Source: Vallitalea longa (GTDB lineage Bacteria > Bacillota > Clostridia > Lachnospirales > Vallitaleaceae). Taken from it: 64,000 bases of DNA. Below, piece by piece: positions 52,841 to 63,100 of this stretch. Numbering within the stretch: the first letter of the stretch is position 1; each line of letters starts with the position of its first letter. Where the stretch lies: the NCBI RefSeq assembly GCF_027923465.1, contig NZ_BRLB01000001.1:124001-188000 (forward strand), written 5' to 3'. The notes beneath the pieces are model-generated. The model had not been told where the DNA came from, did no database searches, and saw only the letters and a list, made by a program, of their open reading frames with translations. Made by a program: the position numbers and the translations under genes.

Positions 52841-52879
52841 AATAAAGAGAGGAAATATTTAATATCCCCTCTCTTTATT
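52841..52879 (-). terminator. Terminator of the two-component/degenerate-ATPase operon
   Basis: AATAAAGAGAGG and CCTCTCTTTATT form a perfect 12-bp stem with a 15-base loop. It separates the regulatory operon from rbsB on the minus strand. Confidence 0.75.
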
Positions 52880-54288
52880 TATTTAATGTGAATAATGCGA
52901 TCAGATATATCAGCGATATACTCTTCTCTAGATTTTACGATTATAACTGTGGTTCCTAAACTGGTAAATTTTTTTATATATGATTTCACTAAGGAAACAC
53001 CGTAAATGTCACAATGTACAAAAGGCTCAAGTAATATCAAAACTTTTGGCTTATAAATATACCATCTTTCAAGTAAAAGAATTATATGATCATTAATACT
53101 CATATTCTTAATATCATTTCCCGTTTCTTCTATATTACCCTTCATTTGTTTCTTTAACATTTTATCCATTCTATGTTGTGAAAAAATATATTGTAATGAT
53201 GAAATTTTATCTAATGATGGAATCCAAAGATTGTCTCCATCAGACATACTTAATAATAATTCATCCACCCCTCCCATATCTGCAATGGAAACAATTTTTT
53301 TCTTTACAAAATCTGTTACATTAGAGAAATTGCATATGTTTTGTTCCAAATATATTTTCATATATTTATCTATATATCTTCCTGATATCAAATCAAAAAA
53401 CTGCTCTTTTTCATTAACATCTAATATAAGAATTGTAACTACTTCACTTTTTGCAAAGTCTAAATGAATATCATCTCTTATTTTTAATCGAACATTTTTA
53501 ACTGAATATATAACTTGACTAATTATATTTTGTTCGTTTTTATAACTATCTAAATCTTTTTTCTTAGACGTGATTCTTGCACCTAGTAAAAATTTCTCTA
53601 AATGATTATTATCTTTTATATACTCTTTATTACACTTCTTTACTATATATCCTTTCTTAAAAATAATATATTTGTCTGACAAAATATTTGATACGTAATC
53701 TGAGTGGCTATTTATTATAACTACCATTCTATTATTAATAACACGATTTAGGACCTCTTTGAATTGTTTAATATCCTCAATTGAGCATCCTTGAAATTCA
53801 TCTTCTATCACTATGATTTTCTTTTCTAGACTATACGCTTTTACTAAGTCTATCAAGCGCTTTTCTAATCCTGATAAATCTCCCAATTTTTTATTAACAT
53901 CAATATCCAATTTCAAGTGTTTTAGGAATAATTCTGTCTTAGCAGCCAATCTATTTTTCCAGTATATACCTAATATAGAGCTAACAGAATCTAAACATAT
54001 ATATTCTCCTACAGTCCAGTTATCAATCAAGTAATTTGAAGTAGCAATTCTATAAACAGATTTTTGTATATCAGCACAATTAACAATTCTTTGATTTACA
54101 TAAAAACTTCTTTGATTTAAGTTCTCACCTTTACATAAAATATCAACTAATAAATTTTTCCCAGAGTTCATTAATCCCAAGAATCCTATACATTCTCCAG
54201 CCATTAAACTCATAGATATGTTCGTAAGTTTTACTGTAGAACTATACTCCATGTTAAAATCATGAATACGTAATATCTCCTTTTTCAT
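52879..54288 (-). CDS. Degenerate tandem ABC ATPase linked to a two-component system
   Basis: A 469-residue RbsA-like protein that has lost catalytic residues. In the first cassette the P-loop reads GLMNSGKN at residues 38-45, so the Thr/Ser after Lys that holds Mg is Asn, the signature is DLSGLEKRL in place of LSGGQ, and the Walker B is IIVIEDEF. In the second half the P-loop is gone; TILILDVNEKEQFFD sits where it should be. The start overlaps the histidine-kinase stop by four bases (ATGA), in the same operon as the kinase and response regulator, while the adjacent RbsA is intact. It may therefore be a regulatory adaptor that ties transporter state to the sensor. That role is inference. Confidence 0.8.
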   Translation of the reverse strand: MKKEILRIHDFNMEYSSTVKLTNISMSLMAGECIGFLGLMNSGKNLLVDILCKGENLNQRSFYVNQRIVNCADIQKSVYRIATSNYLIDNWTVGEYICLDSVSSILGIYWKNRLAAKTELFLKHLKLDIDVNKKLGDLSGLEKRLIDLVKAYSLEKKIIVIEDEFQGCSIEDIKQFKEVLNRVINNRMVVIINSHSDYVSNILSDKYIIFKKGYIVKKCNKEYIKDNNHLEKFLLGARITSKKKDLDSYKNEQNIISQVIYSVKNVRLKIRDDIHLDFAKSEVVTILILDVNEKEQFFDLISGRYIDKYMKIYLEQNICNFSNVTDFVKKKIVSIADMGGVDELLLSMSDGDNLWIPSLDKISSLQYIFSQHRMDKMLKKQMKGNIEETGNDIKNMSINDHIILLLERWYIYKPKVLILLEPFVHCDIYGVSLVKSYIKKFTSLGTTVIIVKSREEYIADISDRIIHIK

Positions 54289-55301
54289 TGCTTATTGGTC
54301 TTCCTTTCATAATTAGTAGGAAGCGTAATTTCTACATCAGTTCCTTGATCTATAGTGCTATAAACATTTAAACCATATTCTTCTCCAAAAAGTAGTTTTA
54401 TTCTTCTTTGAATATTAGCCAATGCTATTCCCGTATGTTTTTTCTTTCTTTCCTCATTATTCTCTAGATTTTGATTAGATGCTCGGATATGCCTATTTAG
54501 TTCTAATAATGATTTACTATCCATACCTTTCCCATTATCTGAAACAGTTAATATCAGATTACTATCAGTTACAATAACTTCTATTTCAACTTTTCCACTT
54601 TCCAGACTGTCTTCTAAACCATGAAAAATAGAATTTTCCACAATAGGCTGAAGAATTAATTTTGGAATAAAATAGTCATATGCTTTTTGGTCTTCCTCAT
54701 CAATGTAAATTTCTAATGAAAATCTATTATTGAAGCGATATTGCTGAATCGTCATATAATTCTGGATATATGCCAACTCATCTCGGAGTGTTACAAGGTC
54801 ACCTTTACGACTTATGCTATACCTAAAAAACACTGCCAATGCTTCCACCATTTCTGCAATTTCATCATTATCATCTATTAATGCCTGTCCTCTTATAGAA
54901 TCTAACGTATTATATAAAAAATGTGGATTGATTTGACTTTGCAAAGCTGTCAATTCTGCTTGTTTATCATACATTATAGCTGAATTACCTCTTATTTTTT
55001 TGTTTGAATATTTTTCTATGACATTTTTGATTTTTGGACCGAAAAGTATACCATCGGAAACTTTTTTCAGAATCTCTTCACTATCCATTGCATTCTCTAT
55101 ACATTGGTTTAAACTTACATCAAAAGTTATCAGAGGCTTCACTACCAAACAATATAAACTAATTAAAACTCCAATATCCACTATTATTAATGTAGCAATA
55201 AAAATTATAGGAGAAAATTCCATAATAACTCCAACAATAATTAAAACTATCAATAAAACATTACATAAAATAGCTACCCTTATTCTTTTGTGTAATTCCA
55301 T
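54285..55301 (-). CDS. YesM/LytS-like sensor histidine kinase without a large sensor domain
   Basis: A 338-residue kinase with two close membrane helices (VAILCNVLLIVLIIVGVIME and IIFIATLIIVDIGVLISLYCL) and almost no extracellular loop. Then come a short cytoplasmic helix, the His_kinase domain with QSQINPHFLYNTLDSIRGQAL, and the HATPase domain with PKLILQPIVENSIFHGL and NGKGMD. Because it has no extracellular sensor region, it probably gets its signal from a partner in the membrane or cytoplasm. The overlapping degenerate ATPase downstream is the natural candidate. It follows the response regulator gene by 12 bases. Confidence 0.9.
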   Translation of the reverse strand: MELHKRIRVAILCNVLLIVLIIVGVIMEFSPIIFIATLIIVDIGVLISLYCLVVKPLITFDVSLNQCIENAMDSEEILKKVSDGILFGPKIKNVIEKYSNKKIRGNSAIMYDKQAELTALQSQINPHFLYNTLDSIRGQALIDDNDEIAEMVEALAVFFRYSISRKGDLVTLRDELAYIQNYMTIQQYRFNNRFSLEIYIDEEDQKAYDYFIPKLILQPIVENSIFHGLEDSLESGKVEIEVIVTDSNLILTVSDNGKGMDSKSLLELNRHIRASNQNLENNEERKKKHTGIALANIQRRIKLLFGEEYGLNVYSTIDQGTDVEITLPTNYERKTNKQ

Positions 55302-55313
55302 ACCACTCTCCTC

Positions 55314-56921
55314 CTACGAATATAATTTACGGTATAGAGCAGGTTTAATACCTACGATTTTCGTAAATATCTGGCTAAAATATCTAGCATCTTTATATCC
55401 AACTCCATCTGCAACTGCAGATATTGTTTTATTACTATTACGTATCATTTCTTTTGCAATCTCCATTCTTACATTAACCAAATAAGAACTAAAATTTAAT
55501 CCAGTTTCTTTTTTGAAAAGTACACTAAAATAAACCGGATTCAAATCTACAATATCTGCAATATCATCTAATATTATTTTTTCATTATAATGTTCATCAA
55601 TATATTGTTTTGCTTGGCGAATTGGTTTTGATAATTTTACTTCTAGAATTCTTAGACATTTCTCTAGATATTCACCTAGATATTTTTTTAATAATCTTTT
55701 TAATTTGCTTAAGGTATAACATTGTTGATATACATTCAGTAACCATTGTTTTAACTGTTCTCCTTCTTTATTTTTAATTGTAATATGGTTAAAGAACATA
55801 TTAATAAGTTCATTTGTTATATCATAACAACAAGAGAAATCTATATTGTCTTGAAATTGAAATTCACTATAAATTTGATTTATACTCTGCTCAAGGGATA
55901 CTTTTGATAAAGATTCAATACTCATTAAGAATAATTCTTTCTTCTTATCTAAGTATTTGTGTACATCGAATTGATTTTCCAAACATACGGATTCTACATA
56001 TATCAATCTACCTGTTCCTAATTTAATTCTATTTTGAACTGCCTTAAATGATTCTTGAATGGAAAACCTTATTTTGTCGAAATTTTTTCCCTCTGAACCA
56101 ATACCAATGGTAACTTCATATTGCTCGAACCCCAATAAATATTCTTGTATTTTAGTTAATATGAAGTTAATTGCATTTTTTATATCTTTGGAATCTTTTA
56201 GTTCATAATTTATTAAACAATAAAGATTAAGATTATCCTTTTCACAAATCAATTGTTCATTTACTTTTTCATTTAAATTTTCTTCAACTATAGATATTAC
56301 TTTTTCAACAGTTAACCTATCTTGTCGTTTATCAATTTTTTCATAATCCCGATAGTCCAATTTAATGTCAATACCCCTATAAGCAGCTGCATTAATCATT
56401 AAATTATAGTCTTCTTTCATTTCAATTTCAGACAAGTTATCTTCGTGTTCAATTATATTATTTAGAATATTACTTTTTATGATATGTTCACTTACTGTAA
56501 TTGTTTTTTTTAATTGTTCTTCTTTTTTTTGCTTGATACATGCTTTAATTATTTCTTCTTTTATTTTCTTAAGTACTTTATTTAATTCTTTATCATTGAT
56601 TGGTTTTAATAAGTAATCATTTACTCCGTATTGAAGAGCTTTATGGGCATATTCAAATTCCCTATACCCACTTATAACGATAAATTTAGCCTGTCCTTTT
56701 GTCATTCGAATTAAGTCTAATCCACTGACTCTAGGCATACGAATGTCTGTAATAACAATATCAGGATGCTCAGTTAAAATAAGATCATATGCTGTTTGTC
56801 CTTTATCTACTACATCAACACATTCTAATCCAATTTCATCCCATTTAATAAGCTTTTTCACAAGCATTCCTATACGAAATTCATCATCGACAATTAATAC
56901 TCTCAATTTTTTATCTCGCAT
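55314..56921 (-). CDS. YesN-like response regulator, AraC-type output
   Basis: A 535-residue regulator, first gene of the operon. The receiver has LRVLIVDDEFRIGMLVKKL, the phospho-acceptor Asp in PDIVITDIRMPRVSG, and DYLLKPINDKEL with the conserved Lys. The C-terminal ~100 residues are an AraC HTH (LDDIADIVDLNPVYFSVLFKKETG and ISAVADGVGYKDARYFSQIF). About 250 residues in between are of the type found in other YesN proteins. It likely controls the RbsBAC/kinase/aldolase operon that follows. GAGGTG precedes the ATG. Confidence 0.93.
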   Translation of the reverse strand: MRDKKLRVLIVDDEFRIGMLVKKLIKWDEIGLECVDVVDKGQTAYDLILTEHPDIVITDIRMPRVSGLDLIRMTKGQAKFIVISGYREFEYAHKALQYGVNDYLLKPINDKELNKVLKKIKEEIIKACIKQKKEEQLKKTITVSEHIIKSNILNNIIEHEDNLSEIEMKEDYNLMINAAAYRGIDIKLDYRDYEKIDKRQDRLTVEKVISIVEENLNEKVNEQLICEKDNLNLYCLINYELKDSKDIKNAINFILTKIQEYLLGFEQYEVTIGIGSEGKNFDKIRFSIQESFKAVQNRIKLGTGRLIYVESVCLENQFDVHKYLDKKKELFLMSIESLSKVSLEQSINQIYSEFQFQDNIDFSCCYDITNELINMFFNHITIKNKEGEQLKQWLLNVYQQCYTLSKLKRLLKKYLGEYLEKCLRILEVKLSKPIRQAKQYIDEHYNEKIILDDIADIVDLNPVYFSVLFKKETGLNFSSYLVNVRMEIAKEMIRNSNKTISAVADGVGYKDARYFSQIFTKIVGIKPALYRKLYS

Positions 56922-57054
56922 TTTATCACCTCTTGGTCAACCCCTTTTTTATTACTATACCATATTTATCAAAGCAGTTAAATAAATATAACTGTCAAAT
57001 TATGTCGATTAGATTGTCTTTATGACTAAAACTGATATATATTGTACTTAATAG

Positions 57055-57098
57055 AAAATGGTATCCCCTTTTAATAATGCACTAGGAGATACCATTTT
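57055..57098 (-). terminator. Terminator of the giant protein gene
   Basis: AAAATGGTATC and GATACCATTTT form an 11-bp stem, extended by CCT/AGG after a mismatch, just downstream of the stop codon at 57106. Confidence 0.75.
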
Positions 57099-57105
57099 AC
57101 CTACT

Positions 57106-60100
57106 CTATTTGTCTAAAATGTCTTTTATATACTTAACTTCTAACATCAATCGCCTCAATCGTAATAATGGCATAGGATATTCTGTTAGATTGGACCTAA
57201 CCATCAGATCAAACCATAATGCACCAGCTTCTACATTCGGTTTATTTCTCATAAACCATTTTAATATATTATCTGTTATATTAGGTATATCATAATCTAT
57301 TTTCAATTTCTTAGCAGGAAGTAAGAGTACTGGTAACTCAATAGAAGTTAGATTACTATTAATACTATATGAGTATTTACATTCTAATTGAATCATTAGT
57401 TCGTTTATCTGTCCATTGGCTATACTTGTAATCATATCTTGTAAATGGTCCTTAAGTATCTGTTCAATTGGTCTTCCTGTTTTGATTGAAGCTACAGGTA
57501 TTATTTTCCATATATCAATCTTAGGTATATATGGATTGGTAAAACTCACAACTGGAGTTTGATAAATAAATGCTTCATTTGTTATTCTTCCTTCAATCAA
57601 CTCCTTATTTCTAATCATATAGGAACTTGTAACAGCATTCTGTATAGATAGAACATTAATGTTTGGCACTCTGATTATACGTTTAGATATACCCAAACCT
57701 TCATCTACAGTTAAATATTTTCCCGTTTTGATAGATTTGAATATATAATTAACATGATTATCTTCATCAGCTTTTATAGTGTAATAGTTATCTATTTCAA
57801 CAATAGGTTCAACTATACTTACTGGTCTTGTTTCCTCGTCTATTATAGTAATCTTAAGAGCTTTCACTTTAGTCTTATCTTCATTGATGATATCAATTGA
57901 TGATTCTTTGGTATAGAATTTATAACAATTATCGTTGCAATCATTTTCTTTACATAATGTAGGATAATTTTTTAATTCCCAAGTCCTAGAAACATCTTCA
58001 ACAAGAATAATAAAAGATTCAACTGCTATAACAGCCTTTTCCAGTAAATCCTTGTCGCAATCAGTTTGATTTATTTTACATAAATATTCCTCCAGATCTT
58101 TTGAAACAGCTGGATATACCATTACAAATTCAGCTAGAGCATCGATCAAATCTCTATTCCCTCGGTTATCTTCTATAGAATATTCTTCTGATATATTATA
58201 TTTAATCGTAAAATATGTTGCATCTTGAGTATAATGATAATCCTTTTTATACTCGAAAGCATAGTCCCATTTACATGCATCTCTAATATCATCTGACTCT
58301 TCATACTTATGCTTGTTGAATTGATTCACCATAGAAGGTGGTGTAGGGTAAGCTCTGTAAATTATAGGTACTTCAAATTTACCAAGTGAACTACTTAATG
58401 GCTTTTTATTGTCCTTATCGTTCTTGATGACAAAAGATAACCATGATGAAGCTTTATAACCCTCAATTCCTGGCACATTACTTATTTCATGCTCTATATC
58501 CGTAACTTGATAGTCAAGGTCTAGTAGTACGTTGCTAGTCATTTTATCTTTTAGCTTTTCATCGCCGCTGCTTAAAGAAAATGTCAAATGACGTATTTCA
58601 TTATCAGTATTACTACCCAGATTAAGTTTTGCATCTGACAATAATACATCACTGGATATATCTTTATTATAGTTTTTGAATGTACCATAGAGCTGTAATG
58701 ATTTATCAGTAGCAATAGTTTCTTTATCAAATATATCAGTTACATTAGCCTGAAATTGAATCATTACCTTAGTATCATAGAAACTTAATAAACTCTGTAA
58801 TAATTGCTGTTTAAATATTGTCATTGCATCTTCTCGTCCATCTTCACAATTACCATAGACTGGATAAAGCATTTCACTTAAAGATTTTGCAAGGTTTTGT
58901 TTCAGTTTCTTTAACTTATCAAGATAATTTATCCCGTTATATAATGTCAATATACCTAAAGAGGATATATATTTTGGGGAAAGAAAGTCATCTACAGCTG
59001 TTAAGAATGTTTTCATCCATATATCAATATCAACATCCGTAAATGAAATCCTACGATCAATTTTATTAAAATCAATTATACTACCTGTCTTATATTCATA
59101 AATAGGTACATCGCAGCGGCTTTCAAGTCGATTACTAATAGGTATAGGAGTAAAAAATACCGGCTTTCCTGTGTTCATAATTTCATAATGTATTCCATCA
59201 TTATTATTGGCACTAATTTTTACTGCCCATATCTTACCTGTTAATGCTGTTCTCTCTCTACTCATTCCAGTAGCCAACTTTATGGTATATTCATTTTCTT
59301 TGCATAGAGTTTTTTCAAACTCTATGGCGAATTGCTCTAAGTCATAACTTGAGTCATCATTTCCCTTAGAATCATTCTTTATGACCTCTGGCTGAATAGA
59401 TGTTACTACTTTTCTAACATCTGATGAATCTTTAAAATGAGAATCTACATATTGATTATCCCTTTCCATTATAAAATTTACATCCAATGAAAATATAGGC
59501 TTACTGTTAATTTCATAAGCTGCAAATGGATAATATATGATAAGCTGATTAGGGCAAGTCCCACAATCACTCCTACCTTGTGCAAGACACCTTACATATG
59601 TATATATTTTTTCTATCCATTCTTCTATATTTGTAATAGAACTATCATCACTTAATATTTCAGTCTTTTCTAATGGTATTGGTCCTATATCAAGTAAACT
59701 TGATTGGATAGAGAATCTTGCCTTACCTTTGTACGCTTTTATTTGGTAGTATAATTTTTCATAAATGATTTTAGCATTCTTTGCGTCTTCAACCAATAAT
59801 GAATTAAATGATGCAGAATCAAAATCCAGTATAATACTTAGCCCCTTTTCTTTGGTGATAGTATACTTATAGTTGACTCCTTGCCACATAGATAATGGAA
59901 TCAATTTATCTGTATAACCCATTATGGATGGAATGACTGATGACGACGGATCAACTGTTATACAAGATGTATCCATATTTGCATTAATCTTATTTCCGAA
60001 TAAATCTACCCAGTAATAATCTATCTGCAATAGATTACCAACACCTGAATACGGATTTTTTTCATTATCTAAATTAGTATCTTTTTCTGATTCATAAAAT

Positions 60101-63100
60101 TTATAATATGGTATACTTTGTTGATACTCCCATAGTTCACCCTGTTGACGAATCCCTCTAGGCATACGGATTTTATCTAATTCATCCATATCTGACTTTT
60201 CTGTAGGTCCCATTGGTAATCCTAGTGGATTTTCACTGAACCAATTATTTTCCTTTATTTTGAACCCTAGTAAATTATACATATGTTCAATATAAAGCTT
60301 ACCATAATTATAGTCTTTATCTGATTCTGGCATACTTGGAACTTCTCCAGGAACCTGTCTTTTGGCTTCAAGAACAACTGTACCTGCTGGTACTGAACTA
60401 GTAATTGAATATGGTCCGCTTACTATATTAATATTAGTATCGTCAAATAAACTCTTTACATCTTTATTTACATAAGCTAACTGAGAAATTGAAACTCCAT
60501 AGAAAATAGCTAAACTCTCTAGTGTTGTTCCTCCTTTAGCTGAACCCACATCAATTATAATTTCAGGTAATTGCAAAACATTGCCTACCGACAAGTCGGA
60601 CCAATCAATTATCTTGGGATTCACTTTTTTCAAATCCTCTAATGCAATATCAAAATAATTACAAATATCTTGAACTGTTATAGGTCCATTTGACTTAACG
60701 GTGTATGTACCGTTACTAATCGTTAGACTATTATTATTAAGTCTTACAGTTGAATTATCTTCTGCTAATTTGGCAGGATTAGTATGATAATCACCAGCAA
60801 TATCTATAAGTGACCTGCCTGCTGGATTAATTGAAGTTATAACCGGATTAACCTTAGCATAAACAACCGATTTAGTTTGATCTATAGAGTCTCCTGTTAT
60901 AGCACAATTCATGTAATCAGTCATACCGTTCTGCTCAGGTAATTTGTTATACATAATTAATAAAGTGATTCTACCTTCTCCTCTATCATTAAATAAATTA
61001 TCAGGAAAACCAACTTTAGATTTTCCATTACAATAATAAAGGAAATACCCTCCTGATCTGGTTATGCTGTTTTCCCATAATTGTCTTAAAAAACTGATAT
61101 TGGTTTGATTCTTTTCTATTATGCTACTATGAACCTTACTCTTACTTTGACTAGGTGGTCTAGTTACTGTTGTTAAATTTACTTGGCTGATAAAATAGTT
61201 AATATCCTTAGTGTCCGCAGAAATAAGGACTCTATTTTCATCTGTTAATGATGAATAGTTATATAAAAACCTTAAACTATCTATATAATCTTCCTTATCC
61301 TGAATATGACCTACTATCCGTTCCAACAAAATTATATCTTTTTCACTGCATCCCATTAATTCATAGGTACAATTTGCAGCCAGACTTTCATTTGATGTAG
61401 GTATCCGTCTAATTGCAATATCAATTTTCGTACCCCATCCATAGCATTTACAAACTTCACTGTCAAGTACTGATGTTGCTTCGTTGAAAGTACCTATTTC
61501 AATATTGAATCTTGGTAATATACCTTCTTTTCTTCTATTCACTGATAGGTTCTGAAGACTTTCCGGTATCTGCCATAGTTTTAATTGATTAGAATCATTA
61601 TGCTGCAATTCTCCATAAGGTAAATTCACTTCATCTGAACTATTCCATAAAGTAACAGAAGAAAATGGAGCCATAAGAGGTTCATATTTTATCATAGATG
61701 AAATTCCAATACTACAATTTGCTGGACTGAAGCCTTCTTTTCTTCCATAAGATAATACTGAGGATATAGCATTTGTATCGTTGACATCAAGAGTTATTGT
61801 CATATATGTCTTGGCAGGATCGCTATCAAACTCAACCCAGTCTAGCTCTTTAGTTTTTGTAATATTAATACTATAAGGATTTTCTCCATTAGTATTAATA
61901 TCTATTACAGATTCTGGAACAGTGAATTGTTGACCAGTTAACTTGTATAAACCATATTCTCCTGACTTTATCGTTTGGTCTAACAACTTGATACTACCAC
62001 CATTGACCATTTCTGTAGGTAAACGAAGTCCATGTAGTAAATATCTGGAAACCATTCCGGACAAATGCTTAATAGCCCCTGTTTGATGAATTTCGTGAAT
62101 AATTTCCTTAGTTTTAAATTGATTCAAATGAATGATATTCAAGAAACCGTCATTATCAGTACCTTTTCTAAAGAGATCTGTTATCTCTAAATTATCAGGA
62201 TGAACAGTAATTGAAACATTAAATTTATCAGTTATCCTTGAGTTGCAATCTCCTTCTACTGTCGTGTATAAGAATGTTGGTAATGTTATATCTGCAAAAG
62301 CTTGAAGTATTTCATTATTAGTAGAAATATCCGATATTCTGATAAGCTTATCAATATCACCTTCTGTAATATTTTTCGCAATGGACTCTATTGTATCTGA
62401 ATCTGTAACTTCAAAATTAAAGGTTTGGCTATCCCTCGTATACTTAATGACTGACCCTGAAACAAAAAGTCCAACTCTTTGCCTATTTTCTACAATCAAT
62501 TCTATCACTGGAAATGCTCTTCTATATATATCAGTAGTTATAGTATTGAAACTCTGACCATCTTTAATAATATGCTTAACGCCAACTATCTTAAGCTTTT
62601 TATTAGCATTAAATAAATGATTTTCATTACCCTCCAATAATTCCTCTGCTGTAAATTCATTCTGCTTAGAGAACTTTGCATTATTATTTACCCAACTAAT
62701 AATATCATTAATTGACATATTATCATCAATTAGTAATTTGAAGTTTCTAAGAGAATCTAGGGCAGCTTGTACCATTTGTTTTGCTATAAGCAAGAAATAA
62801 TCTGAGAATATGAAACCTGCCAAAGAACCTTCTTCATCATTTAGCATTTCATCTTTATATTTCTTTTCATCCTCTTCCTTAACTATAACGGATAATTTAT
62901 CAAAATACTCTCTGAGTCCTTCAATATAAGTATCATCTATCTTTGAAAAATCATCAAAAGTATATTGTATGTTGCTGTCATTTCCATAACTCTTAATATC
63001 AAGACCTAATTTCCTAGGAATAGGGAAAATAGCTCCTTCTCTTTCACTATTATTCAATAATGATGGTGTCTGTACCTTAAATATCAACTTCTGGCTTTTA

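Noticed and set aside
52879-54288. Degenerate ATPase as a decaying pseudogene
   Set aside because: The frame is full length without stops or frameshifts, has a start coupled to the kinase and a proper terminator; only catalytic motifs have changed.
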